Both the position numbers and the translations under genes were made by a program. This document shows positions 10,698 to 21,356 of a stretch of DNA of 64,000 nucleotides, piece by piece. The stretch lies in contig NC_053039.3 of assembly GCF_002575655.3 (NCBI RefSeq), forward strand, positions 244,940,622 to 245,004,621, in the 5' to 3' direction. Position 1 is the stretch's first letter; the number at the start of each line of letters is the position of its first letter. The notes under the pieces were generated by a model. The model was not told where the DNA came from and did no database searches. It worked only from the letters and a program-made list of their open reading frames with translations. Origin of the DNA: Aegilops tauschii subsp. strangulata (Eukaryota > Streptophyta > Magnoliopsida > Poales > Poaceae).

Positions 10698-10862
10698 GGG
10701 CCGTTAATGGGTATAAAGTGATACACTGTTCATTACGGGCCAGTTTCACCATGGGCCATTAATGGGTATAAAGTGATACACTGTTCATTACGGGCCAGTT
10801 TCACCACGGGCCGCTAATGGGTGTAAAGTGATACACTGTTCATTACGGGCCAGTTTCACCAC
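10698..10862. repeat. Three 55-bp tandem repeats in the CACTA 1 subterminal region
   Basis: Units of 55 bp start at 10698, 10753 and 10808, each with TAAAGTGATACACTGTTCAT followed by ACGGGCCAGTTTCACCA. They differ at only a few bases, so this duplication is recent compared with the rest of the element. Single GGCC motifs with AACGGGCC/GGCCCATT flanks continue to about 11150 at lower regularity. Confidence 0.95.
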
Positions 10863-11549
10863 GGGCCGTTAATAGGCCAAGAGTTACATAGGGCCTCATA
10901 TGGGCCGAAAGACGTCATGGGCCATACATGGGCCAAAAGTGAAAACGGGCTGGAATCATATTGGATGGCCCAGATGACGCTACTGGGCCTAATTCGGATA
11001 GGGCGTAATGGGCCTTGGGTTAGCGGGCTGTAAATGGGCTATATGCGGACAGGCCGTTAACAGGCTTTCCATGGGCTGGCCCGCCACCTTTTGACCAAGT
11101 CAAACGGGCCGGCCTTTTCACAGGAATGGGCCTCTGTTGGGCCGTGCCACGTGTTGACGTATCATAGGCGCCTTCCGTCCAATGAGTGGATGACATATGT
11201 CCCAACGATGAGCCGACACGTGTTTCCTCCAGCCAATGATGACTTTACACGTGGAAAATCCCCATTGGTCGGGGCTGTTAATGGGTTATCGGATCCAAAA
11301 CCCGACCCGATAGCTTAACAGCGTTCCGTTACGGTGGATGCCACGTGCCGGTCATCCTTGAAGAAAGCACTTTTGTGACGCGCGATTTATCGTCATGGAA
11401 GTGGACACTTCCGTGATGATAATTTTGGCAATGTCATGGAACACTTCTACGACAGCACACGTATGACTATCTTGATTCTGTCATAAATTTGTCATGGATG
11501 TACATGCATGACAGAAAACGCGACCTACTGTGACAAACACGTATCATCA

Positions 11550-11572
11550 TGGAAGTGTACTTTTTTGTAGTG
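11550..11572 (+). other. Right terminal inverted repeat of CACTA 1
   Basis: The sequence GGAAGTGTACTTTTTTGTAG followed by TG is the reverse complement of a CACTACAAAAAAGTACACTT end. The adjoining 170 bp inward has repeated TCATGGAAGTG and TGACA motifs. Sequence typical of a different element begins immediately after, at CATGTCCGATC. Confidence 0.8.
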
Positions 11573-12635
11573 CATGTCCGATCATCACGTGAGATGGAGT
11601 AGTTTTCAATGGTGAACATCACTATGTTGATCATATCTACTATATGATTCACGCTCGACCTTTCGGTCTCAGTGTTCCGAGGCCACTGCATATGCTAGGC
11701 TCGTCAAGTTTAACCTGAGTATTCTGCGTGTGCAAAACTGGCTTGCACCCGTTGTATGTGAACGTAGAGCTTATCACACCCGATCATCACGTGGTGTCTC
11801 GGCACGACGAACTATAGCAACGATGCATACTCAGGGAGAACACTTATACCTTGAAATTTAGTGAGAGATCATCTTATAATGCTACCGCCGTACTAAGCAA
11901 AATAAGATGCATAAAGGATAAACATCGCATGCAATCAATATAAGTGATATGATATGGCCATCATCATCTTGTGCCTTTGATCTCCATCTCCAAAGCACCG
12001 TCATGATCACCATCGTCACCGGCTTGACACCTTGATCTCCATTGAAGCATCATTGTCGTCTCGCCAACTATTGCTTCACCGACTATCGCTACCGCTTAGT
12101 GATAAAGTAAAGCAATTACATGGCGATTGCATTTCATACAATAAAGCGACAACCATAAGGCTCCTGCCAGTTGCCGATAACTGTTACAAATCATGATCAT
12201 CTCATACAACAATTTATATAATCACGTCTTGACCATATCACATCACAACATGCCCTGCAAAAACAAGTTAGACGTCCTCTACTTTGTTGTTGCAAGTTTT
12301 ATGTGGCTGCTACGGGCTTAGCAAGAACAGTTCTTACCTACACATCAAAACCACAATGATTTTTCGTCAAGTTTGTTGTTTTAACCCTCAACAAGGACCG
12401 GGCGTACTCACACTCGATTCAACTAAAGTTGGAGAAACAGACACCCACTAGACACCTGTGTGCGAAGCACGTCGGTAGAACCAGTCTCGCGTAAGCGTAC
12501 ACGTAATGTCGGTCGGAGCCGCTTCATCAAACAATACCGCCGAATCAAAGTATGACATGCTGGTAAGCAGTATGACTATTATCGCCCATAACTCTTTGTG
12601 TTCTACTCGTGCATATAACATCTACGCATAGACCT

Positions 12636-12649
12636 GGATCTGATACCAC
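12636..12649 (-). other. Primer-binding site (tRNA-iMet type)
   Basis: On the minus strand the LTR ends CCCAACA and is followed by GTGGTATCAGATCC. This contains TGGTATCAGA, the usual complement of initiator methionine tRNA in Copia elements. It sets the orientation: the LTR at 12650-14389 is the 5' LTR of a minus-strand element. Confidence 0.85.
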
Positions 12650-14389
12650 TGTTGGGTAACGCAATAATTTTAAGAAAATTCCTACGCACACGCAAGATAC
12701 ATCTAGGTGATGCATAGCAACGAGCGGGGAGAGTGTGTCCATGTACCCTCGTAGACCGAAAGAGGAAGCATTTAGTAACACGGTTGATGTAGTCGAACGT
12801 CTTCGCGATCCAATCGATCCAAGTACCGAACGCACGACACCTCCGCGATCTGCACACGTTCAGCTTGGTGACGTCCCTCGTACTCTTGATCCAGTTGAGG
12901 CCTAGGGAGAGTTTCGTCAGCACGACGATGTGATGACGGTGATGATGAAGTTACCGTCGCAGGGCTTCGCCTAAGCACTACAACGATATGACCGAGGTGG
13001 AAATCTGTGGAGGGGGGCACCGCACACCGCTAAGACAACTATCAACTTGTCTGTTCTAGGGTGCCCCCCTGCCCCCGTATATAAAGGAGCAAGGGGGAGG
13101 CCGGCCGGCCCCTAGGGTGCGCCCCAAGAGGGGAATCCTACTAGGACTCCAAGTCCTAGTAGGAATCCACCAAGGGGGAGAGGGGGGAAGGAAGGAAGAG
13201 GGGGAAGGGAAGGAAAGGGGGGTGCCACCCCCTTCCCCTAGTCCAATTTGGACCCAAGGGGGGGCGCGTGGCCAGGCCCTCCTGGCCCTTCCTCTCTTCC
13301 CACTAAGGCCCATAGAGGCCCATTTGTTTCCACGGGGGTTCCGATAACCCCCCGGCACAATGATATTTATCCAGCGACCCCTGGAACTCATCTGGTGTCT
13401 GTATAACATCGTCCAATATATCAATCTTTACGTCTCGATCATTTCAAGACTCCTCGTCATGTCCGTGATCACATACGGGACTCCAAACAACCTTCGGTAC
13501 ATCAAAACACATAAACTCATAGTACCGATCGCATCGAACGTTAAGCATGTGGACCCTACGTGTTCGAGAACTATGTAGACATGACCGAGACTCATCTCCG
13601 GTCAATAACCAATAGCGGAAAATGGATGCTCATATTGGTTCCTACATATTCTACGAAGATCTTTATCGGTCAAACCGCATAACAACATACGTTGTTCCCT
13701 TTGTCATCGGTATGTTACTCGCCCGAGATTCGATCGTCGGTATCATCATACCTAGTTCAATCTCATTACAGGCAAGTCTCTTTACTCGTTCCGTAATGCA
13801 TCATCCGTAACTAACTCATTAGTCACATTGCTTGGAAGGCTTATAGTGATGTGCATTACCGAGAGGGCCCAGAGATACCTCTCCGACAATCACAGTGACA
13901 ACTCCTAATCTCGATCTATGCCAACTCAACAAACACCATCGGAGACACCTGTAGAGCATCTTTATAATCACCCAGTTACGTTGTGACGTTTGATAGCACA
14001 CTAAGTGTTCCTCCGGTATTCGGGAGTTGCATAATCTCATAGTCATAGGAACATGTATAAGTTATGAAGAAAGCAATAGCAATAAACTAAACGATCATAG
14101 TGCTGAGCTAACGGATGGGTCAAGTCAATCACATCATTCTCTAATGATGTGATCCCGTTCATCAAATGACAACTCATGTCTATGGCTAGGAAACTTAACC
14201 ATCTTTGATTAACGAGCTAGTCAAATAGAGGCATACTAGTGACACTCTGTTTGTCTATTATTCACACATGTACTAAGTTTCCGGTTAATACAATTCTAGC
14301 ATGAATAATAAACATTTATCATGATATAAGGAAATATAAATAACAACTTTATTATTGCCTCTAGGGCATATTTCCTTCACTTTTTACAT
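12650..14389 (-). repeat. 5' LTR of the truncated Copia-type element
   Basis: The 1740-bp LTR reads TGTTGGGTAACG at the left and CATATTTCCTTCA at the right on the plus strand. It contains a GC-rich, low-complexity stretch at 13060-13350 near the end of U3/R and regularly spaced GATCAC and CCGGTCAATAACC blocks that recur, inverted, at 36300-36900. ORFs in it (13056-13424 and others) are compositional artefacts. Confidence 0.85.
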
Positions 14390-14705
14390 TGCACACGCTG
14401 TTTTCTTTCTAACCGTGTGCACATTATTTTATTAGCTCTTGTATATTTTTATTTTTGCCTGTAATTTATTATTCGAATTGGAAATTTGGAAATATGAAAC
14501 GTTCAATTCAAATTCTCAGCACAATGGTTCAACAACGAATCCATAAATAAAATTGCCAGTACAATATGTTCAGTAATTACAGGATTAGACAACAATTAAT
14601 TATGATGAACCACAATATTTAAAGGCGGTAAAGGTGAAGAGACTAGCGTAAATCATTTTGACAGCCGATGGTGTTGAAGAAGCGGAATGCCCATAATGTG
14701 CCTTC
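14390..14705. other. Left flank of unit F, possible subterminal region
   Basis: AT-rich DNA beyond the stop codon of the leftward gene. Inverted copies of GCACACGCTG and CCGTGTGCAC occur at 14392-14425, similar to the GCACAC motifs near the right end of F. TTGAAGAAGCGG near 14674 may belong to the 3' UTR. No ORF was seen. Confidence 0.4.
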
Positions 14706-17330
14706 CTACATGCCATAGGCACGAACCACTTTTGTCCAACCCCTTGCGACGATCGCCCGCCCATCCTTCGCCGCCTTCAGGAAGACTTCTAGAGCATTAT
14801 CACGACGGCATGAATTATATACTTTAACCTTAGTTGCCTCCACTCCGGTCCTGTAGTTTGCAAGGTAATTATCAGTAAATAGCATCATAAACCACTGAAA
14901 AAAGAAAAATATCAGATACTGAGGTCTAATAGAGTAACTTGTTGTGGGTAGGGGGGAAAGGCAACACATTACTTACCATCCTAAAGTTCACTGTTGTCTT
15001 GGACAAAGTGTAAATAAAGAGCTTAATTCCAATCACCCGTTTCTTTCGCCTAACAATCTTTCTTAGTTTCCTCACTTGACGCTTGTTCATGAATATCTCA
15101 TTGCCCCATATGCAAAAGGGATCGAAGCGTGGATCAGTACCACTCGTATATATACCTACAAGCAACCAGTAAATGTTAGAAGCTAAACTGAGATTGCACA
15201 AATGATGTAAAATACAACTACCTATGTTCCTAAGTACAAGTATTTTTTTAGAGATTTCAATATGAACTACGTACGGATGTATATAGAATTATAGATATAG
15301 TTTAGATTAGAATCTAGATTCACTCATTTTGCTCCTTATGTAGTCTATATTGGAATCTCTAAAAATACTTCTATTTAGGAATAGATGGTGTATAAGACAT
15401 GGGATGCAGCTATCCTCGACGACAAACAACAGCATCGCCCATTGTAGCCATGTGTAAGTACATGGAAAGCCAATGTTAACTACAACAGGGTTAACATCCA
15501 CCAAAAATAGCAAATGGTTATAAAACGGCAGCATGTGTAGTGATATCTTCATTGTGAAAGAGTAGCACGATAGCAAAGGTACGGATTAAAAATGGATGCA
15601 ACTGTTAATTGCAACAGGCTTAACAACATCCTAATTCATGTTTTGTAAGTTTGTAGCCATTGAAATACAACTCTTTAAAAATGGATACAACTGTTAATTG
15701 CAACAGGCTTAATGGCCATTGAAACCGGTACTGATAAAAATGCAATTGGCAGAGTTAAACATCACAAGACAGGTGCTGCCAGAGTAGATAATGGCCCAGT
15801 TGTCTATAAAAAGGTAGGAAAATAGCTAAAACGTGTTAGGCGTGTTTACTACAACATGCTTAATACATCGACCATACAAAACATAGCCATTAATTGCAAC
15901 TGGTATTGGTAAGATTGAACTGGTGAGTACATACTTGGTAAGTCCCGAGAGGTAGTTGCTGGGGCACTTCATCTTGGCCAGAGCCCGCCCAAAGTCAGCG
16001 GCGGTGGAGGCGAGCTATTCCTCCGGGTCGAAGCATGGATCAGTGCCACTGACATGTGTACCTACAGGCAACCAGTAAATGGTAGAAGTTAAACTGCAAT
16101 TGCACAAATGATGTGAAATACTATAAGACATGGGATGCAGCTAACCTCGACGACAAACAATAGCATCGGCCGTTATGACCCTGCGTAAGTACATGGATAG
16201 GCATGTTAAGTACAACAGGGTTAGCATCCACAAAAAATAGCAAATGGGCAGCATCTCTAGTATATCTTCATTGCGGAGAGTAGCATGGTAGCAAAGGGAC
16301 AGGTTAAAAAATGGATACAACTATTAATTGCAACAGGCTTAACTGCATCCTAAGTCATGTTTTGTTAGTTTGTAGCCATTAAAATACAACTGTTTAAAAA
16401 TGGATTCAACTGTTAATTGCAACAGGCTTAATAGCCATTGAAACCGGTACTAATAAAAATGCAATTGGCATAGTTAAACATCACAAGGCAGGTGCTGCCA
16501 AAGCAGAGAATGACCCAGATGTCTATAAAAGGGTAGGGAAAGTAGCTAAAACGTGTTAGGCATGTTTACTAGAGCATGCTTAATACATCGACCGTACAGA
16601 ACATAGCCATTAATTGCAACTAGTATTGGTAAGATTGCACTGGTGAGTACATACTTGGTAAGTCCTGAGAGGTAGTTGATGGGGCACTTCATCTTGGCCA
16701 GAGCCCGCCCAAAGTCAGCGACGGCGAAGGCGAGCTATTCCTCCGGGTCGAAGCGTGGATCAGTGCCACTGACATGTGTACCTACAGGCAACCAGTAAAT
16801 GGTAGAAGTTAAACTGCAATTGCACAAATGATGTGAAATACTGTAAGACATGGGATGCAGCTAACCTCGACGGCAAACAACAACATCGGCCGTTATGACC
16901 CTGCGTAAGTACATGGACAAGCATGTTAAGTACAACATGGTTAGCATCCACTAAAAATAGAAAATGGGCAGCATCTCTAGTGATATCCTGAGTCATGTAT
17001 TGTAAGTTTGTTGCTGGTACTGGTGAAATTGAGCTGGACACAATAATATTTGAACATCACACAGTGTGCAGTACTGAAATAAACAAGGCACGAACATGCT
17101 TAATACATCAACCGTACAAATCATAGCCGTTGCAAGTGGTATTGGTAAGATTTAGCTGGTCAGATCTTACCTGTTAAGTCCTGGGGGTAGTCGCTGGGGC
17201 ACTTCATCTGGGCCAGAGCCTGTACCATGTCGGCGGCGGCGGAGGCGAGGTGTTCCTCCGGGTCAATACGCACAGCGGCCTTCGCGCCATGGACCACCAT
17301 CAGCTCCTGGCGGTGGGGATTTGGAGGCAT
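14706..17330 (-). CDS. Three-exon gene with C-terminal B3-like domain
   Basis: Exons on the minus strand: 17330-17171 (ATG; donor ACAG|GTAAGA), 15155-14977 (acceptor CTTGTAG; donor GGATG|GTAAGT) and 14894-14706 (acceptor TTTTTTCAG; stop at 14706-14708). Phases agree (160, 179 and 189 nt) and give an open 175-codon frame. Residues 1-53 are Ala-rich. A basic run RKLRKIVRRKKR (about 82-93) could be a nuclear signal. From about 97 the pattern LFIYTLSKTTVNF, LFTDNYLANY, VKVYN, LEVFLKAAKDGRAIVARGW, TKVVRAYGM fits the first two thirds of a plant B3 DNA-binding domain. A usual B3 domain continues past this point, so it is short at the C-terminus. The 2-kb first intron holds tandem decoy exons. Function is inferred as DNA binding. 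It could be a gene captured by a transposon. Confidence 0.6.
15221..15390. mobile_element. Degenerate Stowaway MITE in intron 1 of the leftward gene
   Basis: The left end CCTATGTTCCTAAGTACAAG and right end CTATTTAGGAATAGATGG are imperfect inverted repeats, with AGAGATTTCAATAT and ATTGGAATCTCT further in. TA duplications lie at 15219-15220 and 15391-15392. It is the same type as the MITE at 7228-7388 but more diverged. Confidence 0.85.
15935..16061 (-). pseudogene. Decoy exon copy with TAG stop
   Basis: This 127-nt exon-like block runs from a CCTGTAG acceptor to a CCAA|GTATGT donor. It is homologous to the start of exon 2 (GTDPCFDPEE) and to exon 1 (LA..AADFGRALAKMKCPS). The His codon CAC of exon 1 (EEHLA) is TAG here. 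Inclusion in the mRNA would end the protein early, so it is either skipped or produces a truncated isoform. Confidence 0.7.
16655..16781 (-). pseudogene. Second decoy exon copy with the same TAG stop
   Basis: This copy has the same structure as 15935-16061 exactly 720 bp away, with GTDPRFDPEE, the same TAG in place of the His codon, then LAFAVADFGRALAKMKCP. Sharing the nonsense codon means the stop arose before the duplication. Acceptor and donor dinucleotides are intact. Confidence 0.7.
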
Positions 17331-17529
17331 GAGGATGTTTCACAGGTGCCATTTAAGCAATCAGGCGGGGGCCATGATAGAGATCGGGTGGGTTACCTAA
17401 CTGGATCCGAGCAGAACGTAGATGTGGTTGAAGCTGGGGTCGCGGTGGCGGCAGTTTGAGATGCCGGTAGGGAGAGGCGCGGGGGGGGGGGGGGGGTGGA
17501 GATACTGAGGAAATTTGATGGGTGGGGAT
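17331..17529 (-). promoter_or_regulatory. Upstream region of the leftward gene, cut by Gypsy A
   Basis: This is about 200 bp of GC-rich sequence before the ATG at 17330, including an uninterrupted run of 16 G at 17481-17496. The original upstream DNA continues at 38898 beyond Gypsy A. No TATA box was found on the minus strand in this piece; it may lie on the far side of the insertion. Confidence 0.4.
17481..17496. repeat. G16 homopolymer
   Basis: Sixteen consecutive G residues lie about 150 bp upstream of the leftward gene's start. Such runs form G-quadruplex structures readily and mutate fast in length. The exact length in the assembly should be treated with caution. Confidence 0.95.
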
Positions 17530-19049
17530 TGATGACCCACAAGTATAGGGGATCAATTGTAGCTCTTTTCGATAAGTAAGAGTGTTGAACCCAACGAGGA
17601 GCAGAAGGAAATGACAAGTGGTTTTCAGCAAGGTAGTGTCTGCAAGTGCTGAAATTATAAGTAGCAGAGTAGTTTGATAGCAAGGTAATTTGTAACGAGC
17701 AAGTAACGATAGTAGTAACAAAAGTGCAGCAAGGTAGCCCAATCCTTTTGAGGCAAAGGACAGGCCAAAAATGTCTCTTATGATAAGCAAAGTGTTCTTG
17801 AGGGTACACGGTATTTTCATCTAGTCACTTTCACCATGTTGGTTTGATTTGTGTTCGGTACTTTGATAATTTGATATGTGGGTGGACCGGTGCTTAGGTG
17901 TTGTTCTTACTTGAACAAACCTCCTACTTATGATTAACCCTCCCGCAAGCATCCACAACTACGAGAATGGTATTAAGAATAAATTCTAACCATAGCATTA
18001 AACTTTTGGATCCAATCGGTCCCTTACGGAATAGCGCATAAACTGGGGTTTAAGCTTCTGTCACTCTCGCAACCCATCATCTAATTGATACTACACAATG
18101 CATTCCCTTAGGCCCAAATATGGTGAAGCGCCATGTAGTTGACGTTCACATGACACCACTAAGGGAATCACAACATACATACTATCAAAATATTGAACAC
18201 ATATCAAGTTCACATGATTACTTGCAACATGATTTCTCTCGTGACCTCAAGAACAAAAGTAACTACACACAAATGATAATAATGCTCAAGATCAGAGGGG
18301 TATTAAACAGCATATTGGATCTGAACATATAATCTTCCACCAAATAAACCATATAGTAATCAACTACAAGATGTAATCAACACTACTAGTCACCCACAAG
18401 CACCAATCTATAGTTTCGGTAACAAGATTGAACACAAGAGATGAACTAGGGTTTGAGATGAGATGGTGCTGTTGAAGATGTTGATGAAGATTGCCCTCCC
18501 TAAGATGGGAGAGTTGTTGGTGATGATGATGACGATGATTTCCCCCTCCGGGAGGGAAGTTCCCTCGGCGGAATCGCTCCGCCGGAGGGCAAAAGTGCTC
18601 CTGCCCAAGTTTCGCCTCGAGACGGAGGCGCTCCATCCCAAAAGTCCTCTCCTTATTTTTTTCTAGGTCAAAACGACCTATATACCAGAAGATGGGCACC
18701 GGAGGTGGGCCTGGGTGAGCACAACCCACCAGGGCGCGCCCGGGCTCCCTGGCGTGCCCAGGTGGGTTGTGCCCACCTGGTGGGCCCCCTCTGGTAGTTA
18801 ATTGCTCCAATATTCTTCAAATATTCCATAAAAAATCTCTGTGAAGTTTCAGCTTGTTTGAGTTGTGTAGAATAGGTGGCCTGATGTAGCTTTTCCATGT
18901 CCAAATTCCCAGCTGCCGGAATTCTCTCTCTTTGTGTATACCATGCATATTATGAGAGAAAAGGCATTAGAATTACTCCAAAAAGCATTATTATGGATGA
19001 AAACATCATAAATAATAGTGAGAAAACATGATGCAAAATGGACGTATCA
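17530..19049 (-). repeat. 3' LTR of Gypsy A
   Basis: The 1520-bp LTR has TG...CA ends (TGATACGTCC on the minus strand). It is complete and serves as reference for the split 5' LTR (33306-33407 plus 37836-38892). Compared with the latter it retains about 340 bp (17631-17970) that were lost on the right side, and has a 30-bp segment (CTCGAGACGGAGGCGCTCC, near 18616) absent from the other copy. Confidence 0.92.
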
Positions 19050-19063
19050 ACTCCCCCAAGCTT
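19050..19063 (-). other. Polypurine tract of Gypsy A
   Basis: On the minus strand AAGCTTGGGGGAGT lies directly next to the LTR start TGATACG. This is the plus-strand priming site of reverse transcription and confirms minus orientation. The same motif adjoins Gypsy C at 47065. Confidence 0.85.
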
Positions 19064-20661
19064 AGACCTCGCTTGTCCTCAAGCGAAAACCGAAATCGAA
19101 AAACATGTCCCCATGCTTAGAGAGAGAGAGGTGTCGATAAAAACAAAATACGGACATAGAAGCATCATGTTCATTATTATAACAGCAACAAACTTAAACA
19201 TAAGGCTTTTGTCATAGAACTTTTATCATATACTTCTCATGAATAAGTAACAGTTCATCACACAATCGAAGTATAAAGCAAAAACTCAATTAAAAACCAA
19301 CAAACTATGTTCTCAGTCAACTTTGCAACTACAATTCATCATCTTTTCGGGAAGGGTCACATATCGGAGCCTTTAGCGAAGTCCACATACTCAACCATCA
19401 TATAGTCTTCTATGATTGCTAACACTCACCGCGTACACATGAGCAAAATGTTTCAACCGGACACATAGAAAGATAGGGGCTTATAGTTTCGCCTCCCAAC
19501 GTATTCACCTCAAGGGTGATGTCAACAATAATAACTCATGCTATCTATATTCAACTGGACATATGTGCCTAGATCTTTCCTCACCACATGATGCTTGCCA
19601 AAGGATAAAAAAAGAAAGGAATAGAGGGAAAACTCCGACTCTTTGCATAAAAGTAAATACATTAAAGTAAAAGATAGGCCCTTCGCAGAGGGAAGCAGAG
19701 GTTGCCATGCGCTTATTTGTTTGTATGCTCAACCCCTTAGTGCAAAAGAACGTCACGTTGCATTGCCCCTTGTGATAGCGACCTTTATTATGCAGTCTGT
19801 CGCTTTTATTCTTCACCATCACAAGTTCGTACAACGCTCAATTTTCTCTTACACTAAATGATCTCACACTTTTAGAAGCAATTTTTATTGCCTTTTTGCA
19901 CCGATGACAACTTACTTGAGAGATCTTGCTCAATCCCTAGGTAGGTATGGTGGACTCTTGAAAATAAGATTTGGGTTTAAGGGTTTTTGGATGCACAAGT
20001 AGTATCTCTACTTAGTGCGGACTTTTTGGCTAACAAAGATAGGGGCAAGCACCACATGTTAAAGGATCCATGACAATATGACTTCTATGTGAATATAAAC
20101 AAACATAAACCATTAAGTTGTCTTCCTTGTCCAACGTCAACAATTTTAGCATATAATATTTTGATGAGGGCTCACAATCACAAAATATTTCTAGGATAGT
20201 ATATTTATATGTGAATCCTCTCTTCCCTTATTAATTCTTTCATGAGTTGCATCATTGACTAATGCTGTGTTTGCCAATCTCTAATAAAATTTTCTACTTA
20301 TACTTTTCCTTATGTGGTGTCATCACCTACCATAAGATTAGTATATGATCTTTTTCATTATTTCTTTCCTTTTATTTATTTCCTTTCTCTTTTCTTCTTT
20401 ATTTCCTTTCTTTTATTTGCAACATGAAAGTAAATAAAGCAAAAACTCAAACTAAACTTTATTATATATCTTGCACACGATTACAAGGATAGATCACTAA
20501 GCAAACCTTCAAAGAAGAAAGGATCGAACTAAACTTCTATTCATCTAAAGCAAAAGATCGAACTAAAATAAGTAAAGGCAAAAAGAGAGTGGGATGATAA
20601 GATACTGGGGCACCTCCCCCAAGCTTGGCCTGAAGCTAAGGGGTGTGCCCATACCCGATAC
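19064..20661 (-). other. Non-coding 3' internal region of Gypsy A
   Basis: AT-rich, without credible ORFs; the short ORFs at 19541-19834 and 19643-19861 overlap on opposite strands and have no recognisable features. It includes pyrimidine-rich DNA around 20360-20410. It lies between the extra ORF and the polypurine tract, as in other large Athila-like elements. Confidence 0.6.
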
Positions 20662-21096
20662 TCAATTCTCTTTTGGTGGTGAATAAGATGATGGTGGTGA
20701 TGAAGCGGTCATGTCCTTAAGGATCAAGAGATTCTCCAATCGACGGATGACGCTCCAGAGATGGATGATATGCTCTTGATGCGGAATATTTTTGCGAGTA
20801 AGATACTTATTTTGCACGGGAACTGTTTCAATGATGCGAAAGGCTTCAATCTCAGTAGGGGTAAGATGAGCAAGGTAAGGCTTAAGGATATCTTCTTCTT
20901 CCTCCTTGGCCGGCAGTGCTTGTTCTGCCACCGAGGGTGGATCTACGGTAGCCTCCTTGCCCTTGTCTCCCTTGACGGCGTCTGTAGGCTCCTCCCTCTT
21001 CAGCTCGATCTTCATCAATAGAGCATCTTCTTCCATGTTGTTAGAGGAGGAGGAAGACATGATGCCTGGCTTGATAGATCTGACCGAAAACAGCAA
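20662..21096 (-). CDS. Small acidic ORF downstream of integrase in Gypsy A
   Basis: An open frame of 144 codons, or about 132 from the in-frame Met before SSSSSNNMEEDALLMKIELK. The product is highly charged (KREEPTDAVKGDKGKEA, PAKEEEEDILKPYLAHLTP) and has a short helical segment (HLWSVIRRLENLLILKD). The place after integrase and before the 3' LTR is where Athila-type elements carry an extra, sometimes env-like, ORF. No signal peptide or membrane segment is visible, so an envelope role is not supported. Function unknown. Confidence 0.55.
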   Translation of the reverse strand: MLFSVRSIKPGIMSSSSSNNMEEDALLMKIELKREEPTDAVKGDKGKEATVDPPSVAEQALPAKEEEEDILKPYLAHLTPTEIEAFRIIETVPVQNKYLTRKNIPHQEHIIHLWSVIRRLENLLILKDMTASSPPSSYSPPKEN

Positions 21097-21356
21097 GAAA
21101 AGAGAACAGAGGATTTCTCCGTGATACGGTGGTTAACAGGTTCAGGGAGTATATATAGATTTTTTTTGTCTTGGGGGACAAGCAAACCGTAGAAAAACGG
21201 AGTCCGGAAGGTGTCCTGGTGTCTTGTGCCCACCAGGGTACGCTTCCTAGAAGTTTCTTATTTTCCTATTTTTCTAAATATTCCAAAATTGACAAAAAAT
21301 ATTTTTGCTGATTTTTCGGAGTCCGTTTACTTACCATATCATGTACCTCCTTATTT

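Larger units (their letters stand above)
1911..11572 (+). mobile_element. CACTA-like DNA transposon 1, decayed; left end not found
   Basis: The right end reads GTACTTTTTTGTAGTG, the complement of a CACTACAAAAAAGTAC terminus, as in Triticeae CACTA elements. Inward from it lie 1.3 kb of GGCC-rich subterminal repeats, then a multi-exon gene (5007-9935) and a tandem array. I found no matching CACTAC end to the left. The left boundary at 1911 is therefore only the start of the array and may not be the true end. The element appears 5'-truncated and its gene is disrupted. Confidence 0.6.
11573..14389 (-). mobile_element. Truncated non-coding Copia-type LTR element (LARD-like)
   Basis: One LTR (12650-14389) is followed on the minus strand by a tRNA-iMet type PBS and then about 1.07 kb of internal sequence with no ORF longer than about 75 codons. 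The other LTR is missing: the internal region stops exactly where the CACTA 1 end lies. Internal sequence without gag or pol is typical of large retrotransposon derivatives mobilised in trans. The LTR matches the 3' LTR of Copia G (36096-37831) in length (1740 versus 1736 bp) and in long stretches of sequence, so the two belong to related families. Confidence 0.8.
15393..17260 (-). repeat. Tandem ~720-bp intron/exon duplications inside the leftward gene
   Basis: The block around GGATCAGTGCCACTGACATG recurs at 16035 and 16755 (exact 720-bp spacing) and in diverged form at 15131. A last partial copy ends in exon 1 at about 17260. Intron landmarks (TGTTAATTGCAACAGGCTTA, AACATCACAAGGCAGGTGCTGCC, GTACATACTTGGTAAGTC) repeat with the same period. 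The array grew after the gene existed, since each unit carries a copy of a coding exon. Confidence 0.9.

Noticed and set aside
13056..13424. ORFs in the GC-rich part of the LTR at 12650-14389
   Set aside because: They overlap on both strands in low-complexity LTR sequence, and their equivalents in the related LTR at 37233-37502 are not conserved as protein.
20662..21096. Envelope protein in Gypsy A
   Set aside because: The ORF is in the env position but is short and charged, with no signal peptide or membrane segment.
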